14,865 nt of DNA, taken from contig CAMLIZ010000116.1 of the NCBI GenBank assembly GCA_946480245.1, forward strand, positions 1-14,865, written 5' to 3'. Source of the stretch: an uncultured Pseudomonadota bacterium. GTDB taxonomy: Bacteria > Pseudomonadota > Gammaproteobacteria > Burkholderiales > Burkholderiaceae. This document shows positions 6,178 to 14,801 of this stretch, in pieces; position 1 is the stretch's first letter; the number at the start of each line of letters is the position of its first letter. Position numbers and translations under genes: made by a program. The notes beneath the pieces were generated by a model. It saw nothing but the letters and a program-made list of their open reading frames with translations. It had not been told where the DNA came from and made no database searches.

Positions 6178-7206
6178 ATGGCCACGGCCAGCCAGACCGG
6201 CGCCTCGCGCGCCGCCGCCTTCGGGTGTGCCGCTGCACCTCGTATGGTGGTCGAGGGGGTGGACACGCCGGAGCAACGCCGCGCGGAACTGCTCGCCGGA
6301 TTGCTCGCGACGCACGCCACCACGTCGCCGAAGTTCTTCTATGACGAACAAGGCAGCGCGCTCTACGAAGCCATCTGCGCGCTCGACGAGTACTACCCGC
6401 CGCGCACCGAAGCCGCCATCTTCGACGCACATCGCGGCGCCATCGACGCCGCGCTGCCGCACGGCGCGCAATGGGTGGACCTGGGCTGTGGTGACGGCCG
6501 CAAGTCGTGGCGATGGATCGAAGCACTGGAGGTGCGCCGCTACATCGGCGTGGACATCGCGGAGGCCTGGCTGCGCACAAGCCTGCAGTGTGCGGCAGCC
6601 GAGTTTCCCGATGTGGCGTTCGAGGGCGTGGTCACGGACTTCACCCGCGGCCTCAACCTCGATCGTGTGTTGGGGCAACGGCCGGAGCTGCCGCGCGTGT
6701 TCTTCTACCCCGGCTCGTCGATCGGCAACTTCGCGCCGCTGCAGGCGTTGGCGCTGCTGCATTCGGTGCGCCGCCACCTCGGACCGCAGGACCGGCTGCT
6801 GATCGGCGTGGACGGCATCAAGCCCGAGGCGCCGCTGGTGGCCGCGTACGACGACGCGCTCGGCGTCACCGCCGCATTCAACCGCAACGTCCTGCGCGTG
6901 GCCAACCGCGAGCTCGGTGCCGACTTCGATCCGTCCGGGTTCGAGCATCGGGCGCGCTTCGATCGCAACGCCAGCCGGATCGAGATGCAGTTGGTGGCGC
7001 GAAGCGCGCAGCAGGTGCGGCTGGGCAACCAGCAGCGGCGCTTCGAGGCGGGCGAAGTGATCGTCACCGAGCATTCGCACAAGTACAGCGGCGACAGTTT
7101 TGCAGCCCTGCTGCACGACGCGGGCTTCGGCAACCTGAGGCACTGGAGCGACGCCGACCACTGGTACCACGTGTTCGTGGCGGGACCGTCCGCCTACCGG
7201 CAGTGA
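6178..7206 (+). CDS. egtD: L-histidine N-alpha-methyltransferase EgtD (ergothioneine biosynthesis)
   Basis: This 342-residue SAM-dependent enzyme trimethylates histidine to hercynine, the first step of ergothioneine synthesis. The N-terminus has SPKFFYDEQGS (50-60) and EYYPPRTE (71-78). The SAM site is DLGCGDGRKS (101-110). Expected histidine-binding residues are present: Asn184 in GSSIGNF, Tyr224 in AAYDDALGV, and Glu298/Ser300 in VTEHSHKY, matching Asn166, Tyr206, Glu282 and Ser284 of the mycobacterial enzyme. The ATG at 6178 was chosen because GGGAG lies 6 bases upstream; an ATG at 6094 would add 28 low-conservation residues. It overlaps egtB by 4 bases. Confidence 0.95.
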   Translation: MATASQTGASRAAAFGCAAAPRMVVEGVDTPEQRRAELLAGLLATHATTSPKFFYDEQGSALYEAICALDEYYPPRTEAAIFDAHRGAIDAALPHGAQWVDLGCGDGRKSWRWIEALEVRRYIGVDIAEAWLRTSLQCAAAEFPDVAFEGVVTDFTRGLNLDRVLGQRPELPRVFFYPGSSIGNFAPLQALALLHSVRRHLGPQDRLLIGVDGIKPEAPLVAAYDDALGVTAAFNRNVLRVANRELGADFDPSGFEHRARFDRNASRIEMQLVARSAQQVRLGNQQRRFEAGEVIVTEHSHKYSGDSFAALLHDAGFGNLRHWSDADHWYHVFVAGPSAYRQ

Positions 7207-8444
7207 GCGCGGCGCTCGCGGCGCGCGTTGCCGCGGTGCGGGGCACCACGCAGGCGCTCACCGAGGGCTTGAGTGCCGAGGACTGCCAGCTGCAGTCGAT
7301 GGACGACGCCAGCCCGGTCAAGTGGCATCTGGCGCACACCAGCTGGTTCTTCGAGACCTTCGTCCTGGTGCCCGGCCTGCCGGGCTACGAGGTGCTGGAC
7401 CCGGCCTACCGCGTGCTCTTCAACTCGTACTACGTGGGCGTCGGCGAGCGGCACCCGCGGCCGCAGCGCGGGCTGCTGTCGCGGCCGTCGCTGGCCCAGG
7501 TGTGGCAGTACAGGCGCCATGTGGATTTCGGCCTGCAGCAGCTGCTGGCGCAAGGCGCGTCCCCCGCGCAGCTGGCGTTGATCGAGCTGGGCCTGCAGCA
7601 CGAGCAGCAGCACCAGGAACTGATCCTCACCGATCTCAAACATCACCTCGGCTGCAACCCGCTGAAGCCGGCGTACCGACCCGCGTCGGTGTTGCCCTCG
7701 CAGCCCACGCTGCCGCTCGCCTACACCGCCTTCGGCGGCGGACTGGTGGAAATCGGGCATGACAGCGGCGGCTTCGCCTTCGACAACGAAGGGCCACGCC
7801 ACCGCGTGTGGCTGCAGCCCTACGAACTCGCGCGGCGTCTGGTCACCGAAGGTGAGTACCTCGCGTTCATCGACGACGGCGGCTACACGCGCCCTGCGTT
7901 GTGGCTCTCGGAGGGCTGGGACATTCGCGAGCACGAGCAATGGCGGGCGCCGCTGTACTGGCAGCGCGACGGCAACCGCTGGTGGCGATTCACCTTGCAT
8001 GGCTTGCAGCCGCTGGACTCGTCGGCGCCGGTATGCCACCTCAGCTACTACGAGGCCGACGCCTACGCGCGCTGGGCCGGAGCCCGCCTTCCGACCGAGG
8101 CCGAGTGGGAGCACGCGGCGCAGACCGGCGATGCACGCGCCGGCTCGCTGCTGGAGGATGCACGCTTCCACCCGCATGCCGCGACCGAAGGTGGCGGCAT
8201 GCAACAGATGTTGGGTGACTGCTGGGAGTGGACGGCTAGCGCCTACCTGCCCTACCCCGGCTACCGCCCGGCCGAAGGTGCAGTGGGCGAATACAACGGC
8301 AAGTTCATGATCAACCAGATGGTGCTGCGCGGCGGCTCCTGCGCCACACCGCGCGACCACGTGCGCGCCAGCTACCGCAACTTCTTTCCGGCGGCCGCAC
8401 GCTGGCAGTTCAGCGGCCTGCGTCTGGCGCGCGACGCTACTTGA
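7203..8444 (+). CDS. egtB: Ergothioneine sulfoxide synthase EgtB (non-haem iron)
   Basis: This 413-residue enzyme uses iron and oxygen to attach a thiol donor to hercynine, forming a sulfoxide. The N-terminal DinB-like domain carries the three iron ligands: His45 in [11 protein letters not shown], and His133 and His137 in [10 protein letters not shown] formylglycine-generating-enzyme-like domain follows from about residue 175, including [11 protein letters not shown] (295-305), [14 protein letters not shown] and YRNFFP. The start is the GTG at 7203 within the egtD stop (GTGA overlap). No nearer ATG fits, and the N-terminus then has family length, which points to translational coupling. No egtA, egtC or egtE is adjacent, so whether the donor is cysteine or gamma-glutamylcysteine is not settled by context. 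Confidence 0.95.
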   Translation: MSAALAARVAAVRGTTQALTEGLSAEDCQLQSMDDASPVKWHLAHTSWFFETFVLVPGLPGYEVLDPAYRVLFNSYYVGVGERHPRPQRGLLSRPSLAQVWQYRRHVDFGLQQLLAQGASPAQLALIELGLQHEQQHQELILTDLKHHLGCNPLKPAYRPASVLPSQPTLPLAYTAFGGGLVEIGHDSGGFAFDNEGPRHRVWLQPYELARRLVTEGEYLAFIDDGGYTRPALWLSEGWDIREHEQWRAPLYWQRDGNRWWRFTLHGLQPLDSSAPVCHLSYYEADAYARWAGARLPTEAEWEHAAQTGDARAGSLLEDARFHPHAATEGGGMQQMLGDCWEWTASAYLPYPGYRPAEGAVGEYNGKFMINQMVLRGGSCATPRDHVRASYRNFFPAAARWQFSGLRLARDAT

Positions 8445-8610
8445 TGGCCTTGAACACGGTGACACCGAGGATCAGCGCCAGCACGCATAGCGCGATGAAC
8501 ACGAAGAACAGGAACTTCGCGATCCCGGCTGCGCCGGCGGCGATGCCGGAAAAACCGAACAAGCCCGCCACGACGGCAATCACGGCAAAGATCAAGGCCC
8601 ACTTCAGCAT
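8437..8610 (-). CDS. DUF1328 (YtjA-like) small membrane protein
   Basis: This 57-residue, very hydrophobic protein starts [20 protein letters not shown] and has two predicted membrane segments, at about 5-25 and 29-50. A GGIAAGAA-like turn ([16 protein letters not shown]) lies between them, typical of the DUF1328 family. Function is unknown; relatives are often linked to envelope or general stress. The ATG at 8610 is supported by GGAG 6 bases upstream. Its last 8 bases overlap the end of egtB on the opposite strand, leaving no room for terminators between the two. Confidence 0.9.
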   Translation of the reverse strand: MLKWALIFAVIAVVAGLFGFSGIAAGAAGIAKFLFFVFIALCVLALILGVTVFKAIK

Positions 8611-8643
8611 GGTCCGCTCCAGTTTGTGGTTGCAGCAAGAATT

Positions 8644-8686
8644 GCCGGGCCCCGCGCACGCCGGGTAGGCGCTCGCGAGGCCCGGC
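8644..8686. repeat. Inverted repeat in the leader region of the DUF1328 gene
   Basis: GCCGGGCC (8644-8651) and GGCCCGGC (8679-8686) are perfect 8-bp inverted arms around a 27-base loop. The element lies 34-76 bases upstream of the DUF1328 start codon and could fold in its leader RNA. In DNA this GC-rich some such pairings arise by chance. Confidence 0.4.
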
Positions 8687-8717
8687 TGCGCGTTCCCCGA
8701 GCGTCGCTCTGTTGTGG

Positions 8718-8786
8718 CTCGCCTTCGCCCCTTGCCAGTGGCCGGCGAGCTGCCAATGCTCAAGCAAGGGGTATGCCTCTGGCGAG
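8718..8786. repeat. Bipartite inverted repeat between rng and the DUF1328 gene
   Basis: The outer arms CTCGCC (8718-8723) and GGCGAG (8781-8786) and the inner arms CCCCTTGC (8728-8735) and GCAAGGGG (8764-8771) are all perfect. They are separated by an internal loop of 4 and 9 bases and enclose a 28-base apical loop. The structure begins 12 bases past the rng stop codon on the minus strand. No T-run follows in either direction, so a 3'-end stabilising structure or a Rho-related stop is more plausible than an intrinsic terminator. Confidence 0.45.
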
Positions 8787-8797
8787 GCAGGCGCGGA

Positions 8798-10276
8798 TCA
8801 GAGCAAGACGATGTCGTACTGCTCCGGCGTCATCTGGCTTTCGGCCGACAGCGAGATCGGCTTGCCGATGAAGTCGGACAGGCCCGCCAGGTGCGGACTT
8901 TCCTCGTCGAGAAGCATCTCCACCACCGCCGGTGACGCGATCACGCGAAACTCGCGCGGGTCGAACTGTCGCGCCTCGCGCAGGATCTCGCGCAGGATGT
9001 CGTAGCACACGCTGCGCGCCGTCTTCACCTGGCCGCGGCCCTGGCACACCGGGCACGGCTCGCACAGCATGTGCGCCAGCGATTCGCGCGTGCGCTTGCG
9101 CGTCATCTCCACCAGGCCCAGCTGGGTGAACCCGCTGACCGTGATCTTGGTGCGGTCGCGCAACAGCTGCTTGCGGAACTCGGCCAGCACTGCGGCGCGG
9201 TGCTCCTCGCGCGACATGTCGATGAAGTCGACGATGATGATGCCGCCCAGGTTGCGCAACCGCAGCTGGCGCGCGATAGCCCCGGCCGCCTCGAGGTTGG
9301 TCTTGAAGATCGTGTCGTCGAAGTTGCGCGCGCCCACGAAGCCGCCGGTGTTCACGTCTACCGTGGTCAGCGCCTCGGTCTGGTCGATGATCAGGTAGCC
9401 GCCCGATTTCAGGTCCACCCGGCGTGCGAGCGCGCGCTCCACCTCGGCGTCGATGTTGTACAGGTCGAAGATCGGCCGCTCGCCGCGGTACAGCTCGAGC
9501 TTGTTCATCGCGGTGGGCGTGAACGCCCGGCCGAACTGCAGCAGGTGCTCGTGCTGCAGCTTGGAATCGATGCGGATCGACTGCGTATCCTCGTTGCTCA
9601 GGTCGCGCAGCACGCGCTCGGCCAGGCTCAGATCCTGGTGCAGCAAGGTGCCGGCGGGCACGCCGAAGCTCTTTTCGCGCAGCGTGTTCCAGGTCTTGCG
9701 CAGGTAGGCGATGTCGTCGGCCAGCTCCGGGTCGGTGGCCTCCTCGGCATTGGTGCGCAGGATGAACCCGCCACCGCCGCCCTCCTCCGGCTTGCCCACC
9801 AGCGCCTGCATGCGCTGGCGCAGCTGCTCGCGCAGCTCGTGCGACCCGATCTTCTGCGAGATGCCGATGTGGTTGTCCTGCGGCAGGAACACCAGCAGCC
9901 GCCCCGCAATGCTGATCTGCGACGACAGGCGCGCGCCCTTGGTGCCGATCGGATCCTTGATGACCTGCACCATCAGCGTCTGGCCTTCGAACACCAGCTT
10001 TTCGATGGGCTGCTGTGCCGGCGGGGCGCCCGCGTCGCGTGCCGCGTTGGCCGCCACGTGCAGGTCGGCCACATGCAGGAAGGCCGCACGCTCGAGCCCG
10101 ATGTCGATGAACGCCGACTGCATGCCCGGCAGCACGCGTGCCACCCGGCCGAGGTAGATGTTGCCCACCAGCCCCCGCTCGAGCGTGCGCTCGATGTGCA
10201 GCTCCTGCACGGCGCCGTTTTCCACCACCGCCACCCGCGTTTCCTGGGGCGTCCAGTTGATCAGGATGTCTTGCAT
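8798..10276 (-). CDS. rng: Ribonuclease G (RNase E/G family)
   Basis: This 492-residue cytoplasmic endoribonuclease is expected to mature the 16S rRNA 5' end and decay some mRNAs. An S1 RNA-binding domain spans about 38-130 ([20 protein letters not shown]). Catalytic magnesium ligands are Asp307 in TTVDVNTGG and Asp350 in IIIVDFIDM, 43 residues apart as in RNase E (303/346). The zinc-link CPVC (Cys408/Cys411) is also at the RNase E spacing. It lacks the long C-terminal scaffold of RNase E and matches RNase G length (489 in E. coli). The ATG at 10276 begins the family-typical [10 protein letters not shown] but has no visible Shine-Dalgarno. It is last in the purD-rng run. Confidence 0.95.
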   Translation of the reverse strand: MQDILINWTPQETRVAVVENGAVQELHIERTLERGLVGNIYLGRVARVLPGMQSAFIDIGLERAAFLHVADLHVAANAARDAGAPPAQQPIEKLVFEGQTLMVQVIKDPIGTKGARLSSQISIAGRLLVFLPQDNHIGISQKIGSHELREQLRQRMQALVGKPEEGGGGGFILRTNAEEATDPELADDIAYLRKTWNTLREKSFGVPAGTLLHQDLSLAERVLRDLSNEDTQSIRIDSKLQHEHLLQFGRAFTPTAMNKLELYRGERPIFDLYNIDAEVERALARRVDLKSGGYLIIDQTEALTTVDVNTGGFVGARNFDDTIFKTNLEAAGAIARQLRLRNLGGIIIVDFIDMSREEHRAAVLAEFRKQLLRDRTKITVSGFTQLGLVEMTRKRTRESLAHMLCEPCPVCQGRGQVKTARSVCYDILREILREARQFDPREFRVIASPAVVEMLLDEESPHLAGLSDFIGKPISLSAESQMTPEQYDIVLL

Positions 10277-10290
10277 ACGCGGCGGATGGT

Positions 10291-10309
10291 AGCCCGGCAG
10301 GCGCGGGCT
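10291..10309 (-). promoter_or_regulatory. Hairpin in the maf-rng junction
   Basis: On the minus strand AGCCCG and CGGGCT pair perfectly around a 7-base loop, starting at the last base of the maf stop codon and ending 14 bases before the rng ATG. It occupies the place where a ribosome-binding site would be expected. No T-run follows, so a role in rng translation or transcript processing is possible but unproven. Confidence 0.3.
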
Positions 10310-10890
10310 CAGATGCCCAACAGCTGCGCGGTCTCGAACAAGGGCAGGCCCATGATGCCGGAGTAGCTGCCGTCGATGCGACTGATCCATGCCGCGGCAG
10401 CGCTCTGGATTGCATAGGCGCCGGCCTTGCCGCGCGGCTCGCCGCTGGCCACGTAGGCCTCGATCTCGCGCGCGCTCAGCGCGCGGAAGTGCACCTTCGA
10501 GACGTTCAGCGCCAGCGCCTCGCCGCGCCCCTTGCGCACCGCCACCGCGGTGAGCACGCGATGCGTGCGGCCGGACAGCAATGCCAGCGTGCGCGAGGCG
10601 TCCTCGTCGTCTGCAGGCTTGCCGAGGATGCGTCGACCGAGCGCCACCGTGGTATCGGCGCAGAGGATCGGCGCCTGCGGCAATTGCCGCGCACGCAGGC
10701 GCTGCACAGCCGCCTTCAGCTTGGCCCAGGTCACACGCTGCACGTAATGCGCCGGCAGTTCGCCCGGCTGCAGCGCCTCCAGCGCCTCGGCATCTTCATC
10801 GGCACCGGGCAGCAGCAGTTCGTGCTCCACGCCGATCTGGTGCAGCAGCTGGCGCCGCCGCGGGCTCTGGGAAGCGAGGTAGATCTTCAT
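10309..10890 (-). CDS. maf: Maf-family nucleoside triphosphate pyrophosphatase (YhdE-like, dTTP/UTP)
   Basis: This 193-residue cytoplasmic enzyme hydrolyses non-canonical or excess NTPs to NMP and pyrophosphate. It has the N-terminal [12 protein letters not shown] signature (5-16), the catalytic ADTTVALG (78-85, Asp79 as expected base) and KAGAYAIQ (155-162). The C-terminal block [16 protein letters not shown] resembles E. coli YhdE rather than YceF, hence the dTTP/UTP call. The ATG at 10890 is preferred; an in-frame GTG at 10899 would add three residues. The gene starts 19 bases after the rlmH stop. Confidence 0.93.
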   Translation of the reverse strand: MKIYLASQSPRRRQLLHQIGVEHELLLPGADEDAEALEALQPGELPAHYVQRVTWAKLKAAVQRLRARQLPQAPILCADTTVALGRRILGKPADDEDASRTLALLSGRTHRVLTAVAVRKGRGEALALNVSKVHFRALSAREIEAYVASGEPRGKAGAYAIQSAAAAWISRIDGSYSGIMGLPLFETAQLLGI

Positions 10891-10909
10891 GCGGCCCACC
10901 CGTCGGCGG

Positions 10910-11377
10910 TCATTCGCGGTGGTAGGGGTGCCCTGCCGTCACCGACCAGGCGCGGTACAGCGCCTCGGCCAGCAGCACCCGCACGAACGCATGCGGCAGG
11001 GTCAGGTCGGACAAGCGCAGGCTCTCGTCGGCGCTGCCTTTCAAGGCCGGGTCCAGCCCGTCGGGGCCGCCGATCAGCAAGGCCGCGTCGCGGCCGTCGC
11101 CCATCCAGCGTTGCAGCGACCGCGCGAGCTGCACGGTGGTCAGACGCTCACCGCGTTCGTCGAGCACGATGCGGCGTGCGCCCTTGGGAATGGCGGCCTC
11201 GATGCGCTGCGCTTCGGCCGCCATCAACGCCGAGGCGCTCTTGCTGCCACGCGGCTGCGCCTTCACGGCCTTCAGCTCGAGGCGCAATTCGGGCGGAAAG
11301 CGCTTGGCGAACTCCTCGTAGGCCGTTTCGGCCCACGCCGGCTGGCGCTGCCCGACCGCAACGATCACCAGCCGCAC
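10910..11377 (-). CDS. rlmH: 23S rRNA pseudouridine-1915 N3-methyltransferase RlmH
   Basis: This 155-residue SPOUT-class methyltransferase forms m3-pseudouridine at 1915 in helix 69 of assembled 70S ribosomes. The SAM-binding knot is shown by [11 protein letters not shown] (100-110) and [22 protein letters not shown]. The C-terminus [11 protein letters not shown] is the family hallmark, and length equals E. coli RlmH (155). The start codon is GTG at 11377. AAGGG lies 5 bases upstream and overlaps the rsfS stop codon, so initiation is probably coupled to rsfS termination. Confidence 0.96.
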   Translation of the reverse strand: MRLVIVAVGQRQPAWAETAYEEFAKRFPPELRLELKAVKAQPRGSKSASALMAAEAQRIEAAIPKGARRIVLDERGERLTTVQLARSLQRWMGDGRDAALLIGGPDGLDPALKGSADESLRLSDLTLPHAFVRVLLAEALYRAWSVTAGHPYHRE

Positions 11378-11386
11378 GTCGGCCCT

Positions 11387-12016
11387 TCAGCGCGCGCTCG
11401 TCTTCTTGGCCGGCGCCCGCTTGACCCCCGTGGTACGGGTCACTCCGCCGCGGGTCGCGGTCTTTGCCGGCGCCTTGGCTGCAACCCTCTTGGCAGGTGC
11501 CTTCTTGGCAGGTGCCTTCTTGGCTGGGGCCTTCTTCGCAGGGGCCTTCTTGGTGGCTGCCTGGCCGGCGGGCGTGCTCGCGGTGGCGCTCTGGCGTGCC
11601 GGCTTCTTGCGCGCGGCAGGCGCCTCGGCTTCCTCGTCGTCCGGCGAGGCCTTGGGCAGACCGCCGCCTTCGTCACCGAGCTTGAGCTTGACCGGCTTGC
11701 CTCCCCAGATCTCCTCGAGGTGGTAGTACTCGCGGATTGCCGGCTGCATGATGTGCGCCACCGCGGCGCCACAGTCCACGATGATCCACTCGCCGTTGTC
11801 CTCGCCTTCGGTGCGCATCACCTGCAGGCCGCGCTTCTTGACAGCGTCGCGCACGCTGGAGGCCAGCGCCTTGGTCTGACGGTTGGAGGTGCCCGAGGCA
11901 ATGATCACGCGCTCGAACAGCGGCGACAGGTGCTCGGTGTTGAAGACGACGATGTCGTGCGCCTTCACGTCTTCCAGGCCATCGACGATGGCGCGTTGCA
12001 GCTTGCGGATGTCCAT
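11387..12016 (-). CDS. rsfS: Ribosomal silencing factor RsfS with Lys/Ala/Pro-rich C-terminal tail
   Basis: This 209-residue protein has a core (residues 1 to about 113) that is a normal RsfS: DGLEDVKAHDIVVFN, SNRQTKALASSV, GEWIIVDCGAAVAHIM and REYYHLEEIW. RsfS binds uL14 on the 50S subunit and blocks subunit joining in starved cells. E. coli RsfS has only about 105 residues. Here about 95 extra follow: an acidic patch (DDEEAE, 126-131), then a basic low-complexity tail with KKAPA repeats near 156-175 and further KAPAK motifs. The tail resembles histone H1-like or AlgP-like nucleic-acid-binding tails. The ATG follows the nadD stop directly; its AAGGA ribosome-binding site encodes the last residues of NadD. 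Confidence 0.94.
   Translation of the reverse strand: MDIRKLQRAIVDGLEDVKAHDIVVFNTEHLSPLFERVIIASGTSNRQTKALASSVRDAVKKRGLQVMRTEGEDNGEWIIVDCGAAVAHIMQPAIREYYHLEEIWGGKPVKLKLGDEGGGLPKASPDDEEAEAPAARKKPARQSATASTPAGQAATKKAPAKKAPAKKAPAKKAPAKRVAAKAPAKTATRGGVTRTTGVKRAPAKKTSAR
11491..11550. repeat. Tandem 15-bp repeat inside rsfS
   Basis: Four 15-base units begin at 11491, 11506, 11521 and 11536. The first two are identical (TGGCAGGTGCCTTCT on the plus strand) and the others differ at two or three bases. On the coding strand each unit encodes one KKAPA-type pentapeptide of the RsfS tail. Such repeats are prone to slippage, and since the unit is a multiple of three, copy-number change would alter tail length without a frameshift. 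Confidence 0.9.
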
Positions 12017-12616
12017 TCAATCCTTGTAGAGGTGGGCTTGGTCAATATAGTCGGCCACGGCCGCGGGGACCATGCCTTCTATCGGTTCATTGCGCCTCAC
12101 GCGCGCACGAACGTCGCTTGAGGACAACGGCATCGCCGGCAGCGGCAGCACCATGGCGCGGTGCGGCAGCGCAGCAAGCGCGGGGTCAGGTGCCGGCGCG
12201 TCGCCTGCACGGGCGGCCACCGCGAACGTCACGCGCGGCGGCAGCGCCTGCCAGTCGTGCCAGGTGGACAGGCGCGCGTACTGGTCCTGCCCGATCACGA
12301 GGAACCATTCGGCCGTGGCTCCCCTGGCCTGCAGCTCGCGCACGGTGTCCACCGTGTAGCTCGGCCCGGCGCGCTGCAACTCGCACGGCTCGATGCGCAT
12401 GCGCGGCTGCGCGTCGAAGGCCAGGTGCAGCATCGCCAGCCGGTCCGCAGCGGGCGTGATCACGCGGTCCGCCTTCTGCCACGGCTGGCCCGCGGGCACG
12501 AGCAGGAGCTCGTCGAGATGCAATGCGTCGAGCGCCAGCCGCGCAAGCGCCACATGCGCGTTGTGCGGCGGATCGAAGCTGCCGCCGAACAGGCCGACGC
12601 GGCGTGTCAGGCCCAC
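12017..12616 (-). CDS. nadD: Nicotinate-nucleotide adenylyltransferase NadD
   Basis: This 199-residue cytoplasmic enzyme joins nicotinate mononucleotide and ATP to deamido-NAD. The nucleotidyltransferase motif [11 protein letters not shown] is at 11-21, the substrate loop GPSYTVDT at 84-91, FLVIGQDQ at 105-112, and the [10 protein letters not shown] motif at 165-174. The start is placed at the GTG at 12616 because the sequence upstream is hemF in another frame and homologues begin only a few residues before the GGSFDPPH motif. It overlaps the hemF 3' end by 10 bases, and its stop directly abuts the rsfS start. Confidence 0.94.
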   Translation of the reverse strand: MGLTRRVGLFGGSFDPPHNAHVALARLALDALHLDELLLVPAGQPWQKADRVITPAADRLAMLHLAFDAQPRMRIEPCELQRAGPSYTVDTVRELQARGATAEWFLVIGQDQYARLSTWHDWQALPPRVTFAVAARAGDAPAPDPALAALPHRAMVLPLPAMPLSSSDVRARVRRNEPIEGMVPAAVADYIDQAHLYKD

Positions 12617-13518
12617 TCGCGCGGCACCAGGAACTCGCTGTACAGCGCGGCCTCCGGCGTGTCGGGCTCGGGTTGCCAGTCGTAGCGCCACGCGGCCAGC
12701 GGCGGCATCGACATCAGGATGGCCTCCGTGCGTCCGCCCGACTGCAGCCCGAACAGGGTGCCGCGGTCCCACACGAGGTTGAACTCCACGTAGCGGCCGC
12801 GCCGGTAGGCCTGGAACTCGCGCTCCCGCTCGCCATAAGGTGTGTCACGGCGGCGTTGCACGATCGGCATGTAGGCCGCGAGAAACGCCTCGCCCACCGC
12901 ACGGGTCATCGCGAAGCTGCCCTCGAACCCCGCCTCCGCGAAGTCGTCGAAGAACACACCCCCGATGCCGCGCGGCTCATTGCGATGCTTGAGGAAGAAG
13001 TACTCGTCGCACCAGCGCTTGAAGCGCGGATAGAGCGCCGGGCCGAACGGCTCCAGCGCCTCTCGACAGCTACGGTGGAAGTGCTGCGCGTCCTCCGCGA
13101 AGCCGTAGTACGGGGTGAGATCCATGCCGCCGCCGAACCAGAACACCGGCTCGCGCCCCGCCGGGAGCGCGGCGAACAGCCGCACGTTCATGTGCACCGT
13201 GGGCACGTACGGATTGCGCGGATGCAGCACCAGCGACACCCCCATCGCCTCGAAGGCGGCGCCGGCCAGGTCGGGGCGATGCGCGGTGGCCGACGGCGGC
13301 ATCGCAGGCCCGCGCACGTGAGAGAAATTGCAGCCGCCACGCTCGAACAGTGCACCACCCTCGATCAGCCGGCTTACGCCGTCGCCTTGCAGGCGTTCGC
13401 CGGGGGCACGCGTCCAGGCGTCGCGCAGGAAGGGCTGGCCGTCCGCCTGCTCCAGTGCGCCGACGATGCGCTGCTGAAGGCCCAGCAGCCAGGCGCGCAT
13501 CGCAGCCGGATCGACCAT
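12607..13518 (-). CDS. hemF: Oxygen-dependent coproporphyrinogen III oxidase HemF
   Basis: This 303-residue cytoplasmic enzyme oxidatively decarboxylates coproporphyrinogen III to protoporphyrinogen IX using O2. Signature segments are GGCNFSHV (61-68), [13 protein letters not shown] (128-140) and [12 protein letters not shown] (181-192). His99, His109, His148 and His178 match the four conserved histidines of E. coli HemF (96, 106, 145, 175) with a constant shift of three. Length is near E. coli (299). The ATG at 13518 lies two bases after the purD stop. Its presence indicates aerobic haem synthesis. Confidence 0.96.
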   Translation of the reverse strand: MVDPAAMRAWLLGLQQRIVGALEQADGQPFLRDAWTRAPGERLQGDGVSRLIEGGALFERGGCNFSHVRGPAMPPSATAHRPDLAGAAFEAMGVSLVLHPRNPYVPTVHMNVRLFAALPAGREPVFWFGGGMDLTPYYGFAEDAQHFHRSCREALEPFGPALYPRFKRWCDEYFFLKHRNEPRGIGGVFFDDFAEAGFEGSFAMTRAVGEAFLAAYMPIVQRRRDTPYGEREREFQAYRRGRYVEFNLVWDRGTLFGLQSGGRTEAILMSMPPLAAWRYDWQPEPDTPEAALYSEFLVPREWA

Positions 13519-13520
13519 GC

Positions 13521-14801
13521 TCACCGCTTCACCGCCCGGTGGCCGATGTCCTTGCGGTACTGCGCACCGTCGAAGCGGATGCCCGCCAGCATGTCGTAGG
13601 CGCGCTGCTGCGCATTGCGCGCCGACTCGCCCAGCGCGGTGACGCACAGCACGCGGCCGCCGGCAGTGATGAGCTGGCCGTCCTTGAGCTGCGTGCCGGC
13701 ATGGAACACCACCGCGTCAGCGCTCTCGGCGGGAATGCCGGTGATCGGGTCGCCCTTGCGCGGCGACATCGGATACCCGTGCGCCGCCATCACCACACCG
13801 AGTGCGAAGCGCCGGTCCCAGTCGAGCGTGCAATGGTCCAGCGCGCCATCGGTGGCATGCAGCAGCACCTCGAGCAGGTCGGACTTCAGCCGCATCATGA
13901 TCGGCTGCGTCTCGGGGTCGCCCAGGCGGGCGTTGAATTCGATGGTCTTGGGCTTGCCCTGCGCATCGATCATCAGCCCGGCATACAGGAAGCCGGTGAA
14001 CGGCATGCCGTCCTTGGCCATGCCGGCGATCGTGGGCAGCACGATCTCATGCATCACGCGCGCATGCACGTTGGGCGTGACCACCGGCGCCGGCGAGTAC
14101 GCGCCCATGCCGCCGGTGTTCGGACCCTCGTCGGCGTCGAGCAGTCGCTTGTGATCCTGGCTGGTGGCCAGCGGGAGCACGTTCTTGCCGTCGCTCACCA
14201 CGATGAAGCTGGCCTCCTCGCCTTCGAGGAACTCCTCGATCACCACGCGGGCGCGGCCGGCGTTGTGCTGCACGCCGAGCTTGTCGTCCAGCAGGATGAA
14301 GTCGATCGCCTCGTGCGCCTGCTCCGGCGTCATTGCCACGATCACGCCCTTGCCCGCGGCCAGTCCGTCGGCCTTGATGACGATCGGCGCGCCGTGCTTG
14401 CTCACGTGCGCATGCGCCTCGGCAGCGTCCTCGAAGGTGGCATACAGCGCGGTGGGAATGCCATGGCGCTGCATGAAATCCTTGGCGAAGGCCTTGGAGC
14501 TTTCCAACTGGGCGGCCGCCTTCGTCGGGCCGAACACCCGCAACCCGCGCGCCCGGAACTCGTCGACGATGCCGGCCGCCAGCGGCTGCTCGGGGCCGAC
14601 CACCGTGAGCCCGACCTTCTCGGCCACGGCAAAGTCCGCCAGCGCCTTGACGTCGGTGATGTCCACGTTCTCCAGCCGCGCGTCCAGTGCGGTGCCGCCG
14701 TTGCCCGGCGCCACGAACACGTGCTGCACGCGCGGCGACTGGGCCAGCTTCCACGCCAGGGCGTGCTCGCGGCCACCGGAGCCGACCACCAGGACTTTCA
14801 T
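13521..14801 (-). CDS. purD: Phosphoribosylamine-glycine ligase PurD
   Basis: This 426-residue cytoplasmic ATP-grasp enzyme condenses phosphoribosylamine and glycine to GAR in purine synthesis. Motifs in order are [13 protein letters not shown] (7-19), [12 protein letters not shown] (142-153), [20 protein letters not shown] (216-235), the metal/ATP site [12 protein letters not shown] (288-299), and the terminal [10 protein letters not shown]. Length matches E. coli PurD (429). The ATG at 14801 overlaps the stop of the preceding yebC-like gene as ATGA, which indicates coupling. Confidence 0.97.
   Translation of the reverse strand: MKVLVVGSGGREHALAWKLAQSPRVQHVFVAPGNGGTALDARLENVDITDVKALADFAVAEKVGLTVVGPEQPLAAGIVDEFRARGLRVFGPTKAAAQLESSKAFAKDFMQRHGIPTALYATFEDAAEAHAHVSKHGAPIVIKADGLAAGKGVIVAMTPEQAHEAIDFILLDDKLGVQHNAGRARVVIEEFLEGEEASFIVVSDGKNVLPLATSQDHKRLLDADEGPNTGGMGAYSPAPVVTPNVHARVMHEIVLPTIAGMAKDGMPFTGFLYAGLMIDAQGKPKTIEFNARLGDPETQPIMMRLKSDLLEVLLHATDGALDHCTLDWDRRFALGVVMAAHGYPMSPRKGDPITGIPAESADAVVFHAGTQLKDGQLITAGGRVLCVTALGESARNAQQRAYDMLAGIRFDGAQYRKDIGHRAVKR

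Noticed and set aside
5440..7170. Long minus-strand open frame opposite the AhpD-like gene and egtD
   Set aside because: It spans two genes with intact motifs and the spacer between them, and has no recognisable protein features.
6507..7202. N-terminal extension of EgtB upstream of the GTG at 7203
   Set aside because: This stretch is the same-strand out-of-frame shadow of egtD; EgtB homology begins only after 7203.
7194..8465. Minus-strand open frame opposite egtB
   Set aside because: Low-complexity complement reading of egtB with no signature; the EgtB frame has the iron ligands and the expected length.
9071..10366. Plus-strand open frame opposite rng
   Set aside because: Shadow of RNase G, whose catalytic aspartates and CPxC motif are all in the minus-strand frame.
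11491..11550. Tandem repeats considered as a CRISPR array
   Set aside because: Units are 15 bases, directly adjacent, without unique spacers, and encode an in-frame protein repeat.
10889..12121. Plus-strand open frame opposite rlmH and rsfS with a Gly/Leu/Cys-rich repeat
   Set aside because: The repeat is the complement of the RsfS KKAPA units; it crosses two real genes and lacks a ribosome-binding site.
12617..12772. Longer NadD beginning at 12772
   Set aside because: The extra residues are an out-of-frame reading of hemF and precede the normal family N-terminus.
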